Positions 1 to 14,800 of a stretch of 64,000 bases of DNA are shown here, in pieces (within the stretch, counting starts at the first letter, position 1; each line of letters starts with the position of its first letter). Source of the stretch: Nymphaea colorata (taxonomy: Eukaryota; Streptophyta; Magnoliopsida; Nymphaeales; Nymphaeaceae). Location of the stretch: positions 558,001 to 622,000 of the forward strand of contig NC_045145.1 in assembly GCF_008831285.2 (NCBI RefSeq), in the 5' to 3' direction. A model generated the notes under the pieces. It made no database searches, was not told the origin of the DNA, and was given only the letters and a program-made list of their open reading frames with translations. The position numbers and the translations under genes were made by a program.

Positions 1-1711
1 CGTTTAAATGATTGAAATCACACAAGTTCATATAGATAAAAATGGGATCTATGCATTAGTTTCATCCCTAATAGTTAATCGAAAGAATTCAATCTGTCGT
101 TACGCGATATAAGCGATTGAAATCAGTTGTTTGTATAAACATTAGTCGAATTTAAGTGAGTCATTTGATCACACATATTTAATTGAATGTTTTTAACTTA
201 TTAATACATCCATTTTGAATGATTCATTTGATCGAAATCACAAGTTTGTGTGAGAATGAACAAGATTCAAGTGGTTAATTTGCTCCCATATATTTAATCT
301 AATCTGTTTCACTTGTTATTACATGTGTAATGAACGGTTTAAATGATTGAAATCACAAGTTCTTATGGATACAAGTGGGATCTATGCTTTTGTTTGATCC
401 CTTTTACTTAATTCAATGAGTTTAACTTGTTATATTTATAGTGAATGACCTAAGGTATTGAAATCACAAGTTCGTATCAGTACGAGTGGTATTTAAGTGA
501 TTCATTTGATCACACATATTTGATTGAATGTACTTAACTTGTTGTTGCATCTATATTGAATGATTTAGTGGATTGAAATCTCAAGTTTGTATGAAAACAA
601 ATAAGATTCAAGTCGTTCATTTGCGCGCTTATAGTGTATCTAATGGTTTCACTTGTTATTACATCTATAATGACTAACTTAAATGATTTAAATCACAAGT
701 TCATATAGATACAAATGGGGTTTATGCTATAGTTTGATCCCTTGTAGTTTCACCCGTATTGATACAAACATGTGATTTCATTCCCTTAGATCCTTGCTAT
801 TGTTGTTACATTTATAGTGAACTTTCTAAGGGATTTAAAGCAAAAGTTCGTCTAAATACGAGTGGGATGTAAGCGATTCATTTGATCAAGTTATGCATAT
901 TCAATTAAATATGTGTGATCGAATGAATCACTTAAATCCCACATCTATTGATGCGTACTTGTGAATTCAATCCCTTGGATCATTCACAATATACATCAGA
1001 TTTATGTCCATATGAATTGGTGATTTCAATTACTTAAATCATTCCTTATACATATCATAACAAGTAAAACACAATAGATTAACCATAAAAGATCAAATGA
1101 ACCACTTCAATTTCATTCATTTTCATGCAAACTTGTGATTTAAATCCACTAAATCATTCAACGTGGATGTAGCAACAAGTTAATCACATTCAATGAAATA
1201 TGCGTGCCTAGATGAATCGCTTAAATCCCACTCGTATTGATACAAACTTGTAATTTCAATTCATTGGATCCCTACTATTGATGTAACTACAAGTTCAACT
1301 CATTGGATTATCTACAAGAGATCAAAGTAATGCATAGATCTCATTTGCATCCATTTGAACTTGTGATTTCAATCAACAAAATCAATCATTGTACATGTAA
1401 TAACAAGTGAAACGCATTAAGGTAATGATAAGCGATCAAACGAACGACTTGAATCTCAATTTTTTTCATATAAACTTTTAGTTTCAACCATTTAAATCAT
1501 TCATTATAGATGTAAAACTAGCGAAACATATTATATTAACTAAAATACAACAAGTAAATCACTTAAATGTCATTTATGGTCATTTAAGCTTGTGATTTCA
1601 ATCCACTAAATCATTCAACATGCATGTTTAAGCACATTCACGCATTAGTTTTTATTCAAGTCATTCAATTGATCCCTAATGTGTTTCACCGTTTATTACT
1701 TTTATAAAGAA
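1..1711. repeat. Satellite unit type A (long), left edge of window
   Basis: This unit lacks the short 'atctatagtac'-type insertion (seen after 'gtcgtta' in type B) and has the extra ~230-bp block near 1407-1635, so it is type A. Forward submonomer motifs start near 11, 116, 229, 343, 456, 571 and 685. Reverse ones lie near 958, 1132, 1246, 1359, 1474 and 1590. It probably completes a higher-order copy that began left of the window. Confidence 0.9.
862..941. repeat. Palindromic centre of a satellite unit (example)
   Basis: Here the orientation of the submonomers flips. The left arm near 862-888 ('gattcatttgatca' core) is nearly the reverse complement of the right arm near 912-941 ('tgatcgaatgaatcac' core), with a spacer of about 25 bp. 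The same centre recurs in the other units, for example near 2582-2660 and 4063-4140. Confidence 0.85.
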
Positions 1712-4700
1712 CGTTTAAATGATTGAAATCACACAAGTTCATATAGTTAAAAATGGATCTATGCATTAGTTTCATCCCTAATAGTTAATCGAAAGAATTC
1801 AATCTGTCGTTACATCTATAGTACGCGATATAAGCGATTGAAATCAGTTGTTTGTATAACATTAGTCGAATTTAAGTGAGTCATTTGATCACACATATTT
1901 AATTGAATGTTTTTAACTTATTAATACATCCATTTTGAATGATTCATTTGATCGAAATCACAAGTTTGTGTGAGAATGAACAAGATTCAAGTGGTTAATT
2001 TGCTCCCATATATTTAATCTAATCTGTTTCACTTGTTATTACATGTGTAATGAACGGTTTAAATGATTGAAATCACAAGTTCTTATGGATACAAGTGGGA
2101 TCTATGCTTTTGTTTGATCCTTTTACTTAATTCAATGAGTTTAACTTGTTATATTTATAGTGAATGACCTAAGGTATTGAAATCACAAGTTCGTATCAGT
2201 ACGAGTGGTATTTAAGTGATTCATTTGATCACACATATTTGATTGAATGTACTTAACTTGTTGTTGCATCTATATTGAATGATTTAGTGGATTGAAATCT
2301 CAAGTTTGTATGAAAACAAATAAGATTCAAGTCGTTCATTTGCGCGCTTATAGTGTATCTAATGCGTTTCACTTGTTATTACATCTATAATGACTAACTT
2401 AAATGATTTAAATCACAAGTTCATATAGATACAAATGGGGTTTATGCTATAGTTTGATCCCTTGTAGTTTCACCCGTATTGATACAAACATGTGATTTCA
2501 TTCCCTTAGATCCTTGCTATTGTTGTTACATTTATAGTGAACTTTCTAAGGGATTTAAAGCACAAGTTCGTCTAAATACGAGTGGGATGTAAGCGATTCA
2601 TTTGATCAAGTTATGCATATTCAATTAAATATGTGTGATCGAATGAATCACTTAAATCCCACTCTATTGATGCGTACTTGTGAATTCAATCCCTTGGATC
2701 ATTCACAATATACATCAGATTTATGTCCATATGAATTGGTGATTTCAATTACTTAAATCATTCCTTATACATATCATAACAAGTAAAACACAATAGATTA
2801 ACCATAAAAGATCAAATGAACCACTTCAATTTCATTCATTTTCATGCAAACTTGTGATTTAAATCCACTAAATCATTCAACGTGGATGTAGCAACAAGTT
2901 AATCACATTCAATGAAATATGCGTGCCTAGATGAATCGCTTAAATCCCACTCGTATTGATACAAACTTGTAATTTCAATTCATTGGATCCCTACTATTGA
3001 TGTAACTACAAGTTCAACTCATTGGATTATCTACAAGAGATCAAAGTAATGCATAGATCTCATTTGCATCCATTTGAACTTGTGATTTCAATCAACAAAA
3101 TCATTCAACATGCATGTTTAAGCACATTCACGCATTAGTTTTTTATTCAAGTCATTCAATTGATCCCTAATGTGTTTCACCGTTTATTACTTTTATAAAG
3201 AACGTTTAAATGATTGAAATCACACAAGTTCATATAGATAAAAATGGGATCTATGCATTAGTTTCATCCCTAATAGTTAATCGAAAGAATTCAATCTGTC
3301 GTTACGCGATATAAGCGATTGAAATCAGTTGTTTGTATAAACATTAGTCGAATTTAAGTGAGTCATTTGATCACACATATTTAATTGAATGTTTTTAACT
3401 TATTAATACATCCATTTTGAATGATTCATTTGATCGAAATCACAAGTTTGTGTGAGAATGAACAAGATTCAAGTGGTTAATTTGCTCCCATATATTTAAT
3501 CTAATCTGTTTCACTTGTTATTACATGTGTAATGAACGGTTTAAATGATTGAAATCACAAGTTCTTATGGATACAAGTGGGATCTATGCTTTTGTTTGAT
3601 CCATTTTACTTAATTCAATGAGTTTAACTTGTTATATTTATAGTGAATGACCTAAGGTATTGAATCACAAGTTCGTATCAGTACGAGTGGTATTTAAGTG
3701 ATTCATTTGATCACACATATTTGATTGAATGTACTTAACTTGTTGTTGCATCTATATTGAATGATTTAGTGGATTGAAATCTCAAGTTTGTATGAAAACA
3801 AATAAGATTCAAGTCGTTCATTTGCGCGCTTATAGTGTATCTAATGGTTTCACTTGTTATTACATCTATAATGACTAACTTAAATGATTTAAATCACAAG
3901 TTCATATAGATACAAATGGGGTTTATGCTATAGTTTGATCCCTTGTAGTTTCACCCGTATTGATACAAACATGTGATTTCATTCCCTTAGATCCTTGCTA
4001 TTGTTGTTACATTTATAGTGAACTTTCTAAGGGATTTAAAGCAAAGTTCGTCTAAATACGAGTGGGATGTAAGCGATTCATTTGATCAAGTTATGCATAT
4101 TCAATTAAATATGTGTGATCGAATGAATCACTTAAATCCCACTCTATTGATGCGTACTTGTGAATTCAATCCCTTGGATCATTCACAATATACATCAGAT
4201 TTATGTCCATATGAATTGGTGATTTCAATTACTTAAATCATTCCTTATACATATCATAACAAGTAAAACACAATAGATTAACCATAAAAGATCAAATGAA
4301 CCACTTCAATTTCATTCATTTTCATGCAAACTTGTGATTTAAATCCACTAAATCATTCAACGTGGATGTAGCAACAAGTTAATCACATTCAATGAAATAT
4401 GCGTGCCTAGATGAATCGCTTAAATCCCACTCGTATTGATACAAACTTGTAATTTCAATTCATTGGATCCCTACTATTGATGTAACTACAAGTTCAACTC
4501 ATTGGATTATCTACAAGAGATCAAAGTAATGCATAGATCTCATTTGCATCCATTTGAACTTGTGATTTCAATCAACAAAATCATTCAACATGCATGTTTA
4601 AGCACATTCACGCATTAGTTTTTTATTCAAGTCATTCAATTGATCCCTAATGTGTTTCACCGTTTATTACTTTTATAAAGAACGTTTAAATGATTGAAAT

Positions 4701-6393
4701 CACACAAGTTCATATAGATAAAAATGGGATCTATGCATTAGTTTTATCCCTAATAGTTAATCGAAAGAATTCAATCTGTCGTTACGCGATATAAGCGATT
4801 GAAATCAGTTGTTTGTATAAACATTAGTCGAATTTAAGTGAGTCATTTGATCACACATATTTAATTGAATGTTTTTAACTTATTAATACATCCATTTTGA
4901 ATGATTCATTTGATCGAAATCACAAGTTTGTGTGAGAATGAACAAGATTCAAGTGGTTAATTTGCTCCCATATATTTAATCTAATCTGTTTCACTTGTTA
5001 TTACATGTGTAATGAACGGTTTAAATGATTGAAATCACAAGTTCTTATGGATACAAGTGGGATCTATGCTTTTGTTTGATCCATTTTACTTAATTCAATG
5101 AGTTTAACTTGTTATATTTATAGTGAATGACCTAAGGTATTGAAATCACAAGTTCGTATCAGTACGAGTGGTATTTAAGTAATTCATTTGATCACACATA
5201 TTTGATTGAATGTACTTAACTTGTTGTTGCATTTATATTGAATGATTTAGTGGATTGAAATCTCAAGTTTGTATGAAAACAAATAAGATTCAAGTCGTTC
5301 ATTTGCGCGCTTATAGTGTATCTAATGATTTCACTTGTTATTACATCTATAATGACTAACTTAAATGATTTAAATCACAAGTTCATATAGATACAAATGG
5401 GGTTTATGCTATAGTTTGATCCCTTGTAGTTTCACCCGTATTGATACAAACATGTGATTTCATTCCCTTAGATCCTTGCTATTGTTGTTACATTTATAGT
5501 GAACTTTCTAAGGGATTTAAAGCACAAGTTCGTCTAAATACGAGTGGGATGTAAGCGATTCATTTGATCAAGTTATGCATATTCAATTAAATATGTGTGA
5601 TCGAATGAATCACTTAAATCCCACATCTATTGATGCGTACTTGTGAATTCAATCCCTTGGATCATTCACAATATACATCAGATTTATGTCCATATGAATT
5701 GGTGATTTCAATTACTTAAATCATTCCTTATACATATCATAACAAGTAAAACACAATAGATTAACCATAAAAGATCAAATGAACCACTTCAATTTCATTC
5801 ATTTTCATGCAAACTTGTGATTTAAATCCACTAAATCATTCAACGTGGATGTAGCAACAAGTTAATCACATTCAATGAAATATGCGTGCCTAGATGAATC
5901 GCTTAAATCTCACTCGTATTGATACAAACTTGTAATTTCAATTCATTGGATCCCTACTATTGATGTAACTACAAGTTCAACTCATTGGATTATCTACAAG
6001 AGATCAAAGTAATGCATAGATCTCATTTGCATCCATTTGAACTTGTGATTTCAATCAACAAAATCAATCATTGTACATGTAATAACAAGTAAACGCATTA
6101 AGGTAATGATAAGCGATGAAACGAACGACTTGAATCTCAATTTTTTTCATATAAACTTTTAGTTTCAACCATTTAAATCATTCATTATAGATGTAAAAAC
6201 TAGCGAAACATATTATATTAACTAAAATACAACAAGTAAATCACTTAAATGTCATTTATGGTCATTTAAGCTTGTGATTTCAATCCACTAAATCATTCAA
6301 CATGCATGTTTAAGCACATTCACGCATTAGTTTTTTATTCAAGTCATTCAATTGATCCCTAATGTGTTTCACCGTTTATTACTTTTATAAAGA
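1712..6393. repeat. Higher-order repeat copy 1 (B-C-A), 4682 bp
   Basis: Units are B 1712-3202 (1491 bp), C 3203-4682 (1480 bp) and A 4683-6393 (1711 bp). B is marked by 'atagttaaaa' near its start and an 11-13 bp insertion giving 'gttacatctatagtacgcg'. C lacks both that insertion and the long block. A lacks the insertion but carries the ~230-bp block (about 6065-6300). Confidence 0.9.
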
Positions 6394-9300
6394 ACGTTTA
6401 AATGATTGAAATTACACAAGTTCATATAGTTAAAAATGGGATCTATGCATTAGTTTCATCCCTAATAGTTAATCGAAAGAATTCAATCTGTCGTTACATC
6501 TATAGTACGCGATATAAGCGATTGAAATCAGTTGTTTGTATAGACATTAGTCGAATTTAAGTGAGTCATTTGATCACACATATTTAATTGAATGTTTTTA
6601 ACTTATTAATACATCCATTTTGAATGATTCATTTGATCGAAATCACAAGTTTGTGTGAGAATGAACAAGATTCAAGTGGTTAATTTGCTCCCATATATTT
6701 AATCTAATCTGTTTCACTTGTTATTACATGTGTAATGAACGGTTTAAATGATTGAAATCACAAGTTCTTATGGATACAAGTGGGATCTATGCTTTTGTTT
6801 GATCCCTTTTACTTAATTCAATGAGTTTAACTTGTTATATTTATAGTGAATGACCTAAGGTATTGAAATCACAAGTTCGTATCAGTACGAGTGGTATTTA
6901 AGTGATTCATTTGATCACACATATTTGATTGAATGTACTTAACTTGTTGTTGCATCTATATTGAATGATTTAGTGGATTGAAATCTCAAGTTTGTATGAA
7001 AACAAATAAGATTCAAGTCGTTCATTTGCGCGCTTATAGTGTATCTAATGCGTTTCACTTGTTATTACATCTATAATGACTAACTTAAATGATTTAAATC
7101 ACAAGTTCATATAGATACAAATGGGGTTTATGCTATAGTTTGATCCCTTGTAGTTTCACCCGTATTGATACAAACATGTGATTTCATTCCCTTAGATCCT
7201 TGCTATTGTTGTTACATTTATAGTGAACTTTCTAAGGGATTTAAAGCACAAGTTCGTCTAAATACGAGTGGGATGTAAGCGATTCATTTGATCAAGTTAT
7301 GCATATTCAATTAAATATGTGTGATCGAATGAATCACTTAAATCCCACCTCTACTGATGCGTACTTGTGAATTCAATCCCTTGGATCATTCACAATATAC
7401 ATCAGATTTATGTCCATATGAATTGGTGATTTCAATTACTTAAATCATTCCTTATACATATCATAACAAGTAAAACACATTAAATTAACCATAAAAGATC
7501 AAATGAACCACTTCAATTTCATTCATTTTCATGCAAACTTGTGATTTAAATCCACTAAATCATTCAACGTGGATGTACCCACTCGTATTGATACAAACTT
7601 GTAATTTCAATTCATTGGATCCCTACTATTGATGTAACTACAAGTTCAACTCATTGGATTATCTACAAGAGATCAAAGTAATGCATAGATCTCATTTGCA
7701 TCCATTTGAACTTGTGATTTCAATCAACAAAATCATTCAACATGCATGTTTAAGCACATTCACGCATTAGTTTTTTATTCAAGTCATTCAAATGATCCCT
7801 AATGTGTTTCACCGTTTATTACTTTTATAAAGAACGTTTAAATGATTGAAATCACACAAGTTTATATAGATAAAAATGGGATCTATGCATTAGTTTTATC
7901 CCTAATAGTTAATCGAAAGAATTCAATCTGTCGTTACGTGATATAAGCGATTGAAATCAGTTGTTTGTATAAACATTAGTCGAATTTAAGTGAGTCATTT
8001 GATCACACATATTTAATTGAATGTTTTTAACTTATTAATACATCCATTTTGAATGATTCATCTGATCGAAATCACAAGTTTGTGTGAGAATGAACAAGAT
8101 TCAAGTGGTTAATTTGCTCCCATATATTTAATCTAATCTGTTTCACTTGTTATTACATGTGTAATGAACGGTTTAAATGATTGAAATCACAAGTTCTTAT
8201 GGATACAAGTGGGATCTATGCTTTTGTTTGATCCATTTTAATTAATTCAATCAGTTTAACTTGTTATATTTATAGTGAATGACCTAAGGTATTAAAATCA
8301 CAAGTTCGTATCAGTACGAGTGGTATTTAAGTAATTCATTTGATCACACATATTTGATTGAATGTACTTAACTTGTTGTTGCATTTATATTGAATGATTT
8401 AGTGGATTGAAATCTCAAGTTTGTATGAAAACAAATAAGATTCAAGTCGTTCATTTGCGCGCTTATAGTGTATCTAATGAATTTCACTTGTTATTACATC
8501 TATAATGAATAACTTAAATGATTTAAATCACAAGTTCATATAGATACAAATGGGGTTTATGCTATAGTTTGATCCCTTGTAATTTCACCCGTATTGATAC
8601 AAACATGTTATTTCATTCCCATAGATCCTTGCTATTGTTGTTACATTTATAGTGAACTTTCTAAGGGATTTAAAGCAAAAGTTCGTCTAAATACGAGTGG
8701 GATGTAAGCGATTCATTTGATCAAGTTATGCATATTCAATTAAATATGTGTGATCGAATGAATCACTTAAATCACAAGTTCATATAGATACAAATGGGGT
8801 TTAATTGAATGTTTTTAACTTATTAATACATCCATTTTGAATGATTCATTTGATCGAAATCACAAGTTTGTGTGAGAATGAACAAGATTTAAGTGGTTAA
8901 TTTGCTCCCCTATATTTAACTAATCTGTTTCACTTGTTATTACATGTGTAATGAACGGTTTAAATGATTGAAATCACAAGTTCTTATGGATACAAGTGGG
9001 ATCTATGCTTTTGTTTGATCCCTTTTACTTAATTCAATGAGTTTAAGTTGTTATATTTATAGTGAATGACCTAAGGTATAGGAATCACAAGTTCGTATCA
9101 GTACGAGTGGTATTTAAGTGATTCATTTGATCACACATATTTGATTGAATGTACTTAACTTGTTGTTGCATCTATATTGAATGATTTAGTGGATTGAAAT
9201 CTCAAGTTTGTATGAAAACAAATAAGATTCAAGTCGTTCATTTGCACGCTTATAGTGTATCTAATGCATTTCACTTGTTATTACATCTATAAGGACTAAC

Positions 9301-11816
9301 TTAAATGATTTAAATCACAAGTTCAGATAGATACAAATGGGGTTTATGCTATAGTTTGATCCCTTGTAGTTTCACCCATATTGATACAAACATGTGATTT
9401 CATTCCGTTAGATCCTTGCTATTGTTGTTACATTTATAGTGAACTTTCTAAGGGATTTAAAGCACAAGTTCGTCTAAATACGAGTGAGATGTAAGCGATT
9501 CATTTGATCAAGTTATGCATATTCAATTAAATATGTGTGATCGAATGAATCACTCAAATCCCACCTCTATTGATGCGTACTTGTGAATTCAATCCGTTGG
9601 ATCATTCACAATATACATCAGATTTATGTCCATATGAATTGGTGATTTCAATTACTTAAATCATTCCTTATACATATCATAACAAGTAAAGCACAATAGA
9701 TTAACCATAAAAGATCAAATGAACCACTTCAATTTCATTCATTTTCATGCAAACTTGTGATTTAAATCCACTAAATCATTCAACGTGGATGTAGCAACAA
9801 GTGAATCACATTCAATGAAATATGCGTGCCTAGACGAATCGCTTAAATCCCACTCGTATTGATACAAACTTGTAATTTCAATTCATTGGATCCCTACTAT
9901 TGATGTAACTACAAGTTCAACTCATTGAATTATCTACAAGAAATCAAAGTAATTCATAGATCTCATTTGCATCCATTTGAACATGTGATTTCAATCAACA
10001 AAATCATTCAACATGCATGTTTAAGCACATTCACACATTAGTTTTTTATTCAAGTCATTCAATTGATCCCTAATGTGTTTTACCGTTTATTACTTTTATA
10101 AAGAACGTTTAAATGATTGAAATCACACAAGTTCATATAGATAAAAATGGGATCTATGCATTAGTTTCATCCCTAATAGTTAATCGAAAGAATTCAATCT
10201 GTCGTTACGCGATATAAGCGATTGAAATCAGTAGTTTGTATAAACATTAGTCGAATTTAAGTGAGTCATTTGATCACACATATTTAATTGAATGTTTTTA
10301 ACTTATTAATACATACATTTTGAATGATTCATTTGATCGAAATCACAAGTTTGTGTGAGAATGAACAAGATTCAAGTGGTTAATTTGCTCCCATATATTT
10401 AATCTAATCTGTTTCACTTGTTATTACTTGTGTAATGAACGGTTTAAATGATTGAAATCACAAGTTCTTATGGATACAAGTGGGATCTATACTTTTGTTT
10501 GATCCATTTTACTTAATTCAATGAGTTTAACTTGTTATATTTATAGTGAATGACCTAAGGTATTGAAATCACAAGTTCGTATCAGTACGAGTGGTATTTA
10601 AGTAATTCATTTGATCACACATATTTGATTGAATGTACTTAACTTGTTGTTGCATTTATATTGAATGATTTAGTGGATTGAAATCTCAAGTTTCTATGAA
10701 AACAAATAAGATTCAAGTCGTTCATTTGCGCGCTTATAGTGTATCTAATGAATTTTACTTGTTATTACATCTACAATGACTAACTTAAATGATTTAAATC
10801 ACAAGTTCATATAGATACAAATGGGGTTTATGCTATAGTTTGATCCCTTGTAATTTCACCCGTATTGATACAAACATGTGATTTCATTCCCTTAGATCCT
10901 TGCTATTGTTGTTACATTTATAGTGAACTTTCTAAGGGATTTAAAGCAAAAGTTCGTCTAAATACGAGTGGGATGTAAGCGATTCATTTGATCAAGTTAT
11001 GCATATTCAATTAAATATGTGTGATCGAATGAATCACTTAAATCCCACATCTATTGATGCGTACTTGTGAATTGCCCTTGGATCATTCACAATATACATC
11101 AGATTTATGTCCATATGAATTGGTGATTTCAATTACTTAAATCATTCCTTATACATATCATAACAAGTAAAACACAATAGATTAACCATAAAAGATCAAA
11201 TGAACCACTTCAATTTCATTCATTTTCATGCAAACTTGTGATTTAAATCCACTAAATCATTCAACGTGGATGTAACAACAAGTTAATCACATTCAATGAA
11301 ATATGCGTGCCTAGATGAATCGCTTAAATCTCACTCGTATTGATACAAACTTGTAATTTCAATTCATTGGATCCCTACTATTGATGTAACTACAAGTTCA
11401 ACTCATTGGATTATCTACAAGAGATCAAAGTAATGCATAGATCTCATTTGCATCCATTTGAACTTGTGATTTCAATCAACAAAATCAATCATTGTACATG
11501 TAATAACAAGTGAAACGCATTAAGGTAATGATAAGCGATGAAACGAACGACTTGAATCTCAATTTTTTTCATATAAACTTTTAGTTTCCACCATTTAAAT
11601 CATTCATTATAGATGTAAAAACTAGCGAAACATATTATATTAACTAAAATACAACAAGTAAATCACTTAAATGTCATTTATGGTCATTTAAGCTTGTGAT
11701 TTCAATCCACTAAATCATTCAACATGCATGTTTAAGCACATTCACGCATTAGTTTTTTATTCAAGTCATTCAATTGATCCCTAATGTGTTTCACCGTTTA
11801 TTACTTTTATAAAGAA
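6394..11816. repeat. Higher-order repeat copy 2, rearranged (5423 bp)
   Basis: B 6394-7833 is short (1440 bp) because about 55 bp are missing near 7577, where 'cgtggatgta' runs directly into 'cccactcgtattg'. C' 7834-10104 is a chimeric 2271-bp unit. A 10105-11816 (1712 bp) is standard. Type markers are conserved, so the copy is a rearranged version of the 4.69-kb repeat rather than an unrelated block. Confidence 0.88.
7834..10104. repeat. Chimeric satellite unit from unequal exchange
   Basis: The unit proceeds normally to about 8769 (unit position ~935). It then shows a short piece resembling unit positions ~690-725, then resumes at unit position ~170 ('aattgaatgtttttaac' near 8802). It then runs to the normal unit end. 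The result is a type C unit with roughly 790 bp duplicated. The break lies at a shared 'acttaaatca' submonomer motif. Confidence 0.85.
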
Positions 11817-14800
11817 CGTTTAAAGGATTGAAATTACACAAGTTCATATAGTTAAAAATGAGATCTATGCATTAGTTTCATCCCTAATAGTTAATCGAAA
11901 GAATTCAATCTATCGTTACATCTATAGTACGCGATATAAGCGATTGAAATCAGTTGTTTGTATAAACATTAGTCGAATTTAAGTGAGTCATTTGATCACA
12001 CATATTTAATTGAATGTTTTTAACTTATTAATACATCGATTTTGAATGATTCATTTGATCGAAATCACAAGTTTGTGTGAGAATGAACAAGATTCAAGTG
12101 GTTAATTTGCTCCCATATATTTAATCTAATCTGTTTCACTTGTTATTACATGTGTAATGAACGGTTTAAATGATTGAAATCACAAGTTCTTATGATATAA
12201 GTGAGATCTATGCTTTTGTTTGATCCATTTTACTTAATTCAATCAGTTTAACTTGTTATATTTATAGAGAATGACCTAAGGTATTGAAATGACAAGTTCG
12301 TATCAGTACGAGTGGTATTTAAGTAATTCATTTGATCACACATATTTGATTGAATGTACTTAACTTGTTGTTGCATCTATATTGAATGATTTAGTGGATT
12401 GAAATCTCAAGTTTGTATGAAAACAAATAAGATTCAAGTCGTTCATTTGCGCGCTTATAGTGTATCTAATGAATTTCACTTGTTATTACATCTATAATGA
12501 ATAACTTAAATGATTTAAATCATAAGTTCATATAGATACAAATGGGGTTTATGCTATAGTTTGATCCCTTGTAATTTCACCAGTATTGATACAAACATGT
12601 TATTTCATTCCCTTAGATCCTTGCTATTGTTGTTACATTTATAGTGAACTTTCTAAGGGATTTAAAGCAAAAGTTCGTCTAAATACGAGTGGGATGTAAG
12701 CGATTCATTTGATCAAGTTATGCATATTCAATTAAATATGTGTGATCGAATGAATCACTTAAATCCCACATCTATTGATGCGTACTTGTGAATTCAATCC
12801 CTTGGATCATTCACAATATACATCAGATTTATGTTCATATGAATTGGTGATTTCAATTACTTAAATCATTCCTTATACATATCATAACAAGTAAAACACA
12901 ATAGATTAACCATAAAAGATCAAATGAACCACTTCAATTTCATTCATTTTCATGCAAACTTGTGATTTAAATCCACTAAATCATTCAACGTGGATGTAGC
13001 AACAAGTTAATCACATTCAATGAAATATGCGTGCCTAGATGAATCGCTTAAATCCCTCTCGTATTGATACAAACTTGTAATTTCAATTCATTGGATCCCT
13101 ACTATTGATGTAACTACAAGTTCAACTCATTGGATTATCTACAAGAGATCAAAGTAATGCATAGATCTCATTTGCATCCATTTGAACTTGTGATTTCAAT
13201 CAACAAAATCATTCAACATGCATGTTTAAGCACATTCACGCATTAGTTTTTTATTCAAGTCATTCAATTGATCCCTAATGTGTTTCACCGTTTATTACTT
13301 TTATAAAGAACGTTTAAATGATTGAAATCACACAAGTTCATATAGATAAAAATGGGATCTATGCATTAGTTTTATCCCTAATAGTTAATCGAAAAAATTC
13401 AATCTGTCGTTACGTGATATAAGCGATTGAAATCAGTTGTTTGTATAAACATTAGTCGAATTTAAGTGAGTCATTTGATCACACATATTTAATTGAATGT
13501 TTTTAACTTATTAATACATCCATTTTGAATGATTCATTTGATCGAAATCACAAGTTTGTGTGAGAATGAACATAATTCAAGTGGTTAATTTGCTCCCATA
13601 TATTTAATCTAATCTGTTTCACTTGTTATTACATGTGTAATGAACGGTTTAAATGATTGAAATCACAAGTTCTTATGGATACAAGTGGGATCTATGCTTT
13701 TGTTTGATCCATTTTACTTAATTCAATGAGTTTAACTTGTTATATTTATAGTGAATGACCTAAGCTATTGAAATCACAAGTTCGTATCAGTACGAGTGGT
13801 ATTTAAGTAATTCATTTGATCACACATATTTGATTGAATGTACTTAACTTGTTGTTGCATTTATATTGAATGATTTAGTGGATTGAAATCTCAAGTTTGT
13901 ATGAAAACAAATAAGATTCAAGTCGTTCATTTGCGCGCTTATAGTGTATCTAATGAATTTCACTTGTTATTACATCTATAATGACTAACTTAAATGATTT
14001 AAATCACAAGTTCATATAGATACAAATGGGGTTTATGCTATAGTTTGATCCCTTGTAATTTCACCCATATTGATACAAACATGTGATTTTATTCCCTTAG
14101 ATCCTTGCTATTGTTGTTACATTTATAGTGAACTTTCTAAGGGATTTAAAGCAAAAGTTCGTCTAAATACGAGTGGGATGTAAGCGATTCATTTGATCAA
14201 GTTATGCATATTCAATTAAATATGTGTGATCGAATGAATCACTTAAATCCCACATCTATTGATGGGTACTTGTGAATTCAATCCCTTGGATCATTCACAA
14301 TATACATCAGATTTATGTCCATATGAATTGGTGATTTCAATTACTTAAATCACTCCTTATACATATCATAACAAGTAAAACACAATAGATTAACCATAAA
14401 AGATCAAATGAACCACTTCAATTTCATTCATTTTCATGCAAACTTGTGATTTAAATCCACTAAATCATTCAACGTAGATGTAGCAACAAGTTAATCACAT
14501 TCAATGAAATATGCGTGCCTAGATGAATCGCTTAAATCCCACTCGTATTGATACAAACTTGTAATTTCAATTCATTGGATCCCTACTATTGATGTAACTA
14601 CAAGTTCAACTCATTGGATTATCTACAAGAGATCAAAGTAATGCATAGATCTCATTTGCATCCATTTGAACTTGTGATTTCAATCAACAAAATCATTCAA
14701 CTTGCATGTTTAAGCACAATCACGTATTAGTTTTTTATTCAAGTCATTCAATTGATCCCTAATGTGTTTTACCATTTATTACTTTTATAAAGAACGTTTA

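Noticed and set aside
4018-4236. 72-codon ORF inside the satellite
   Set aside because: It lies entirely in tandem repeat; equivalent positions in other units are disrupted by single-base indels.
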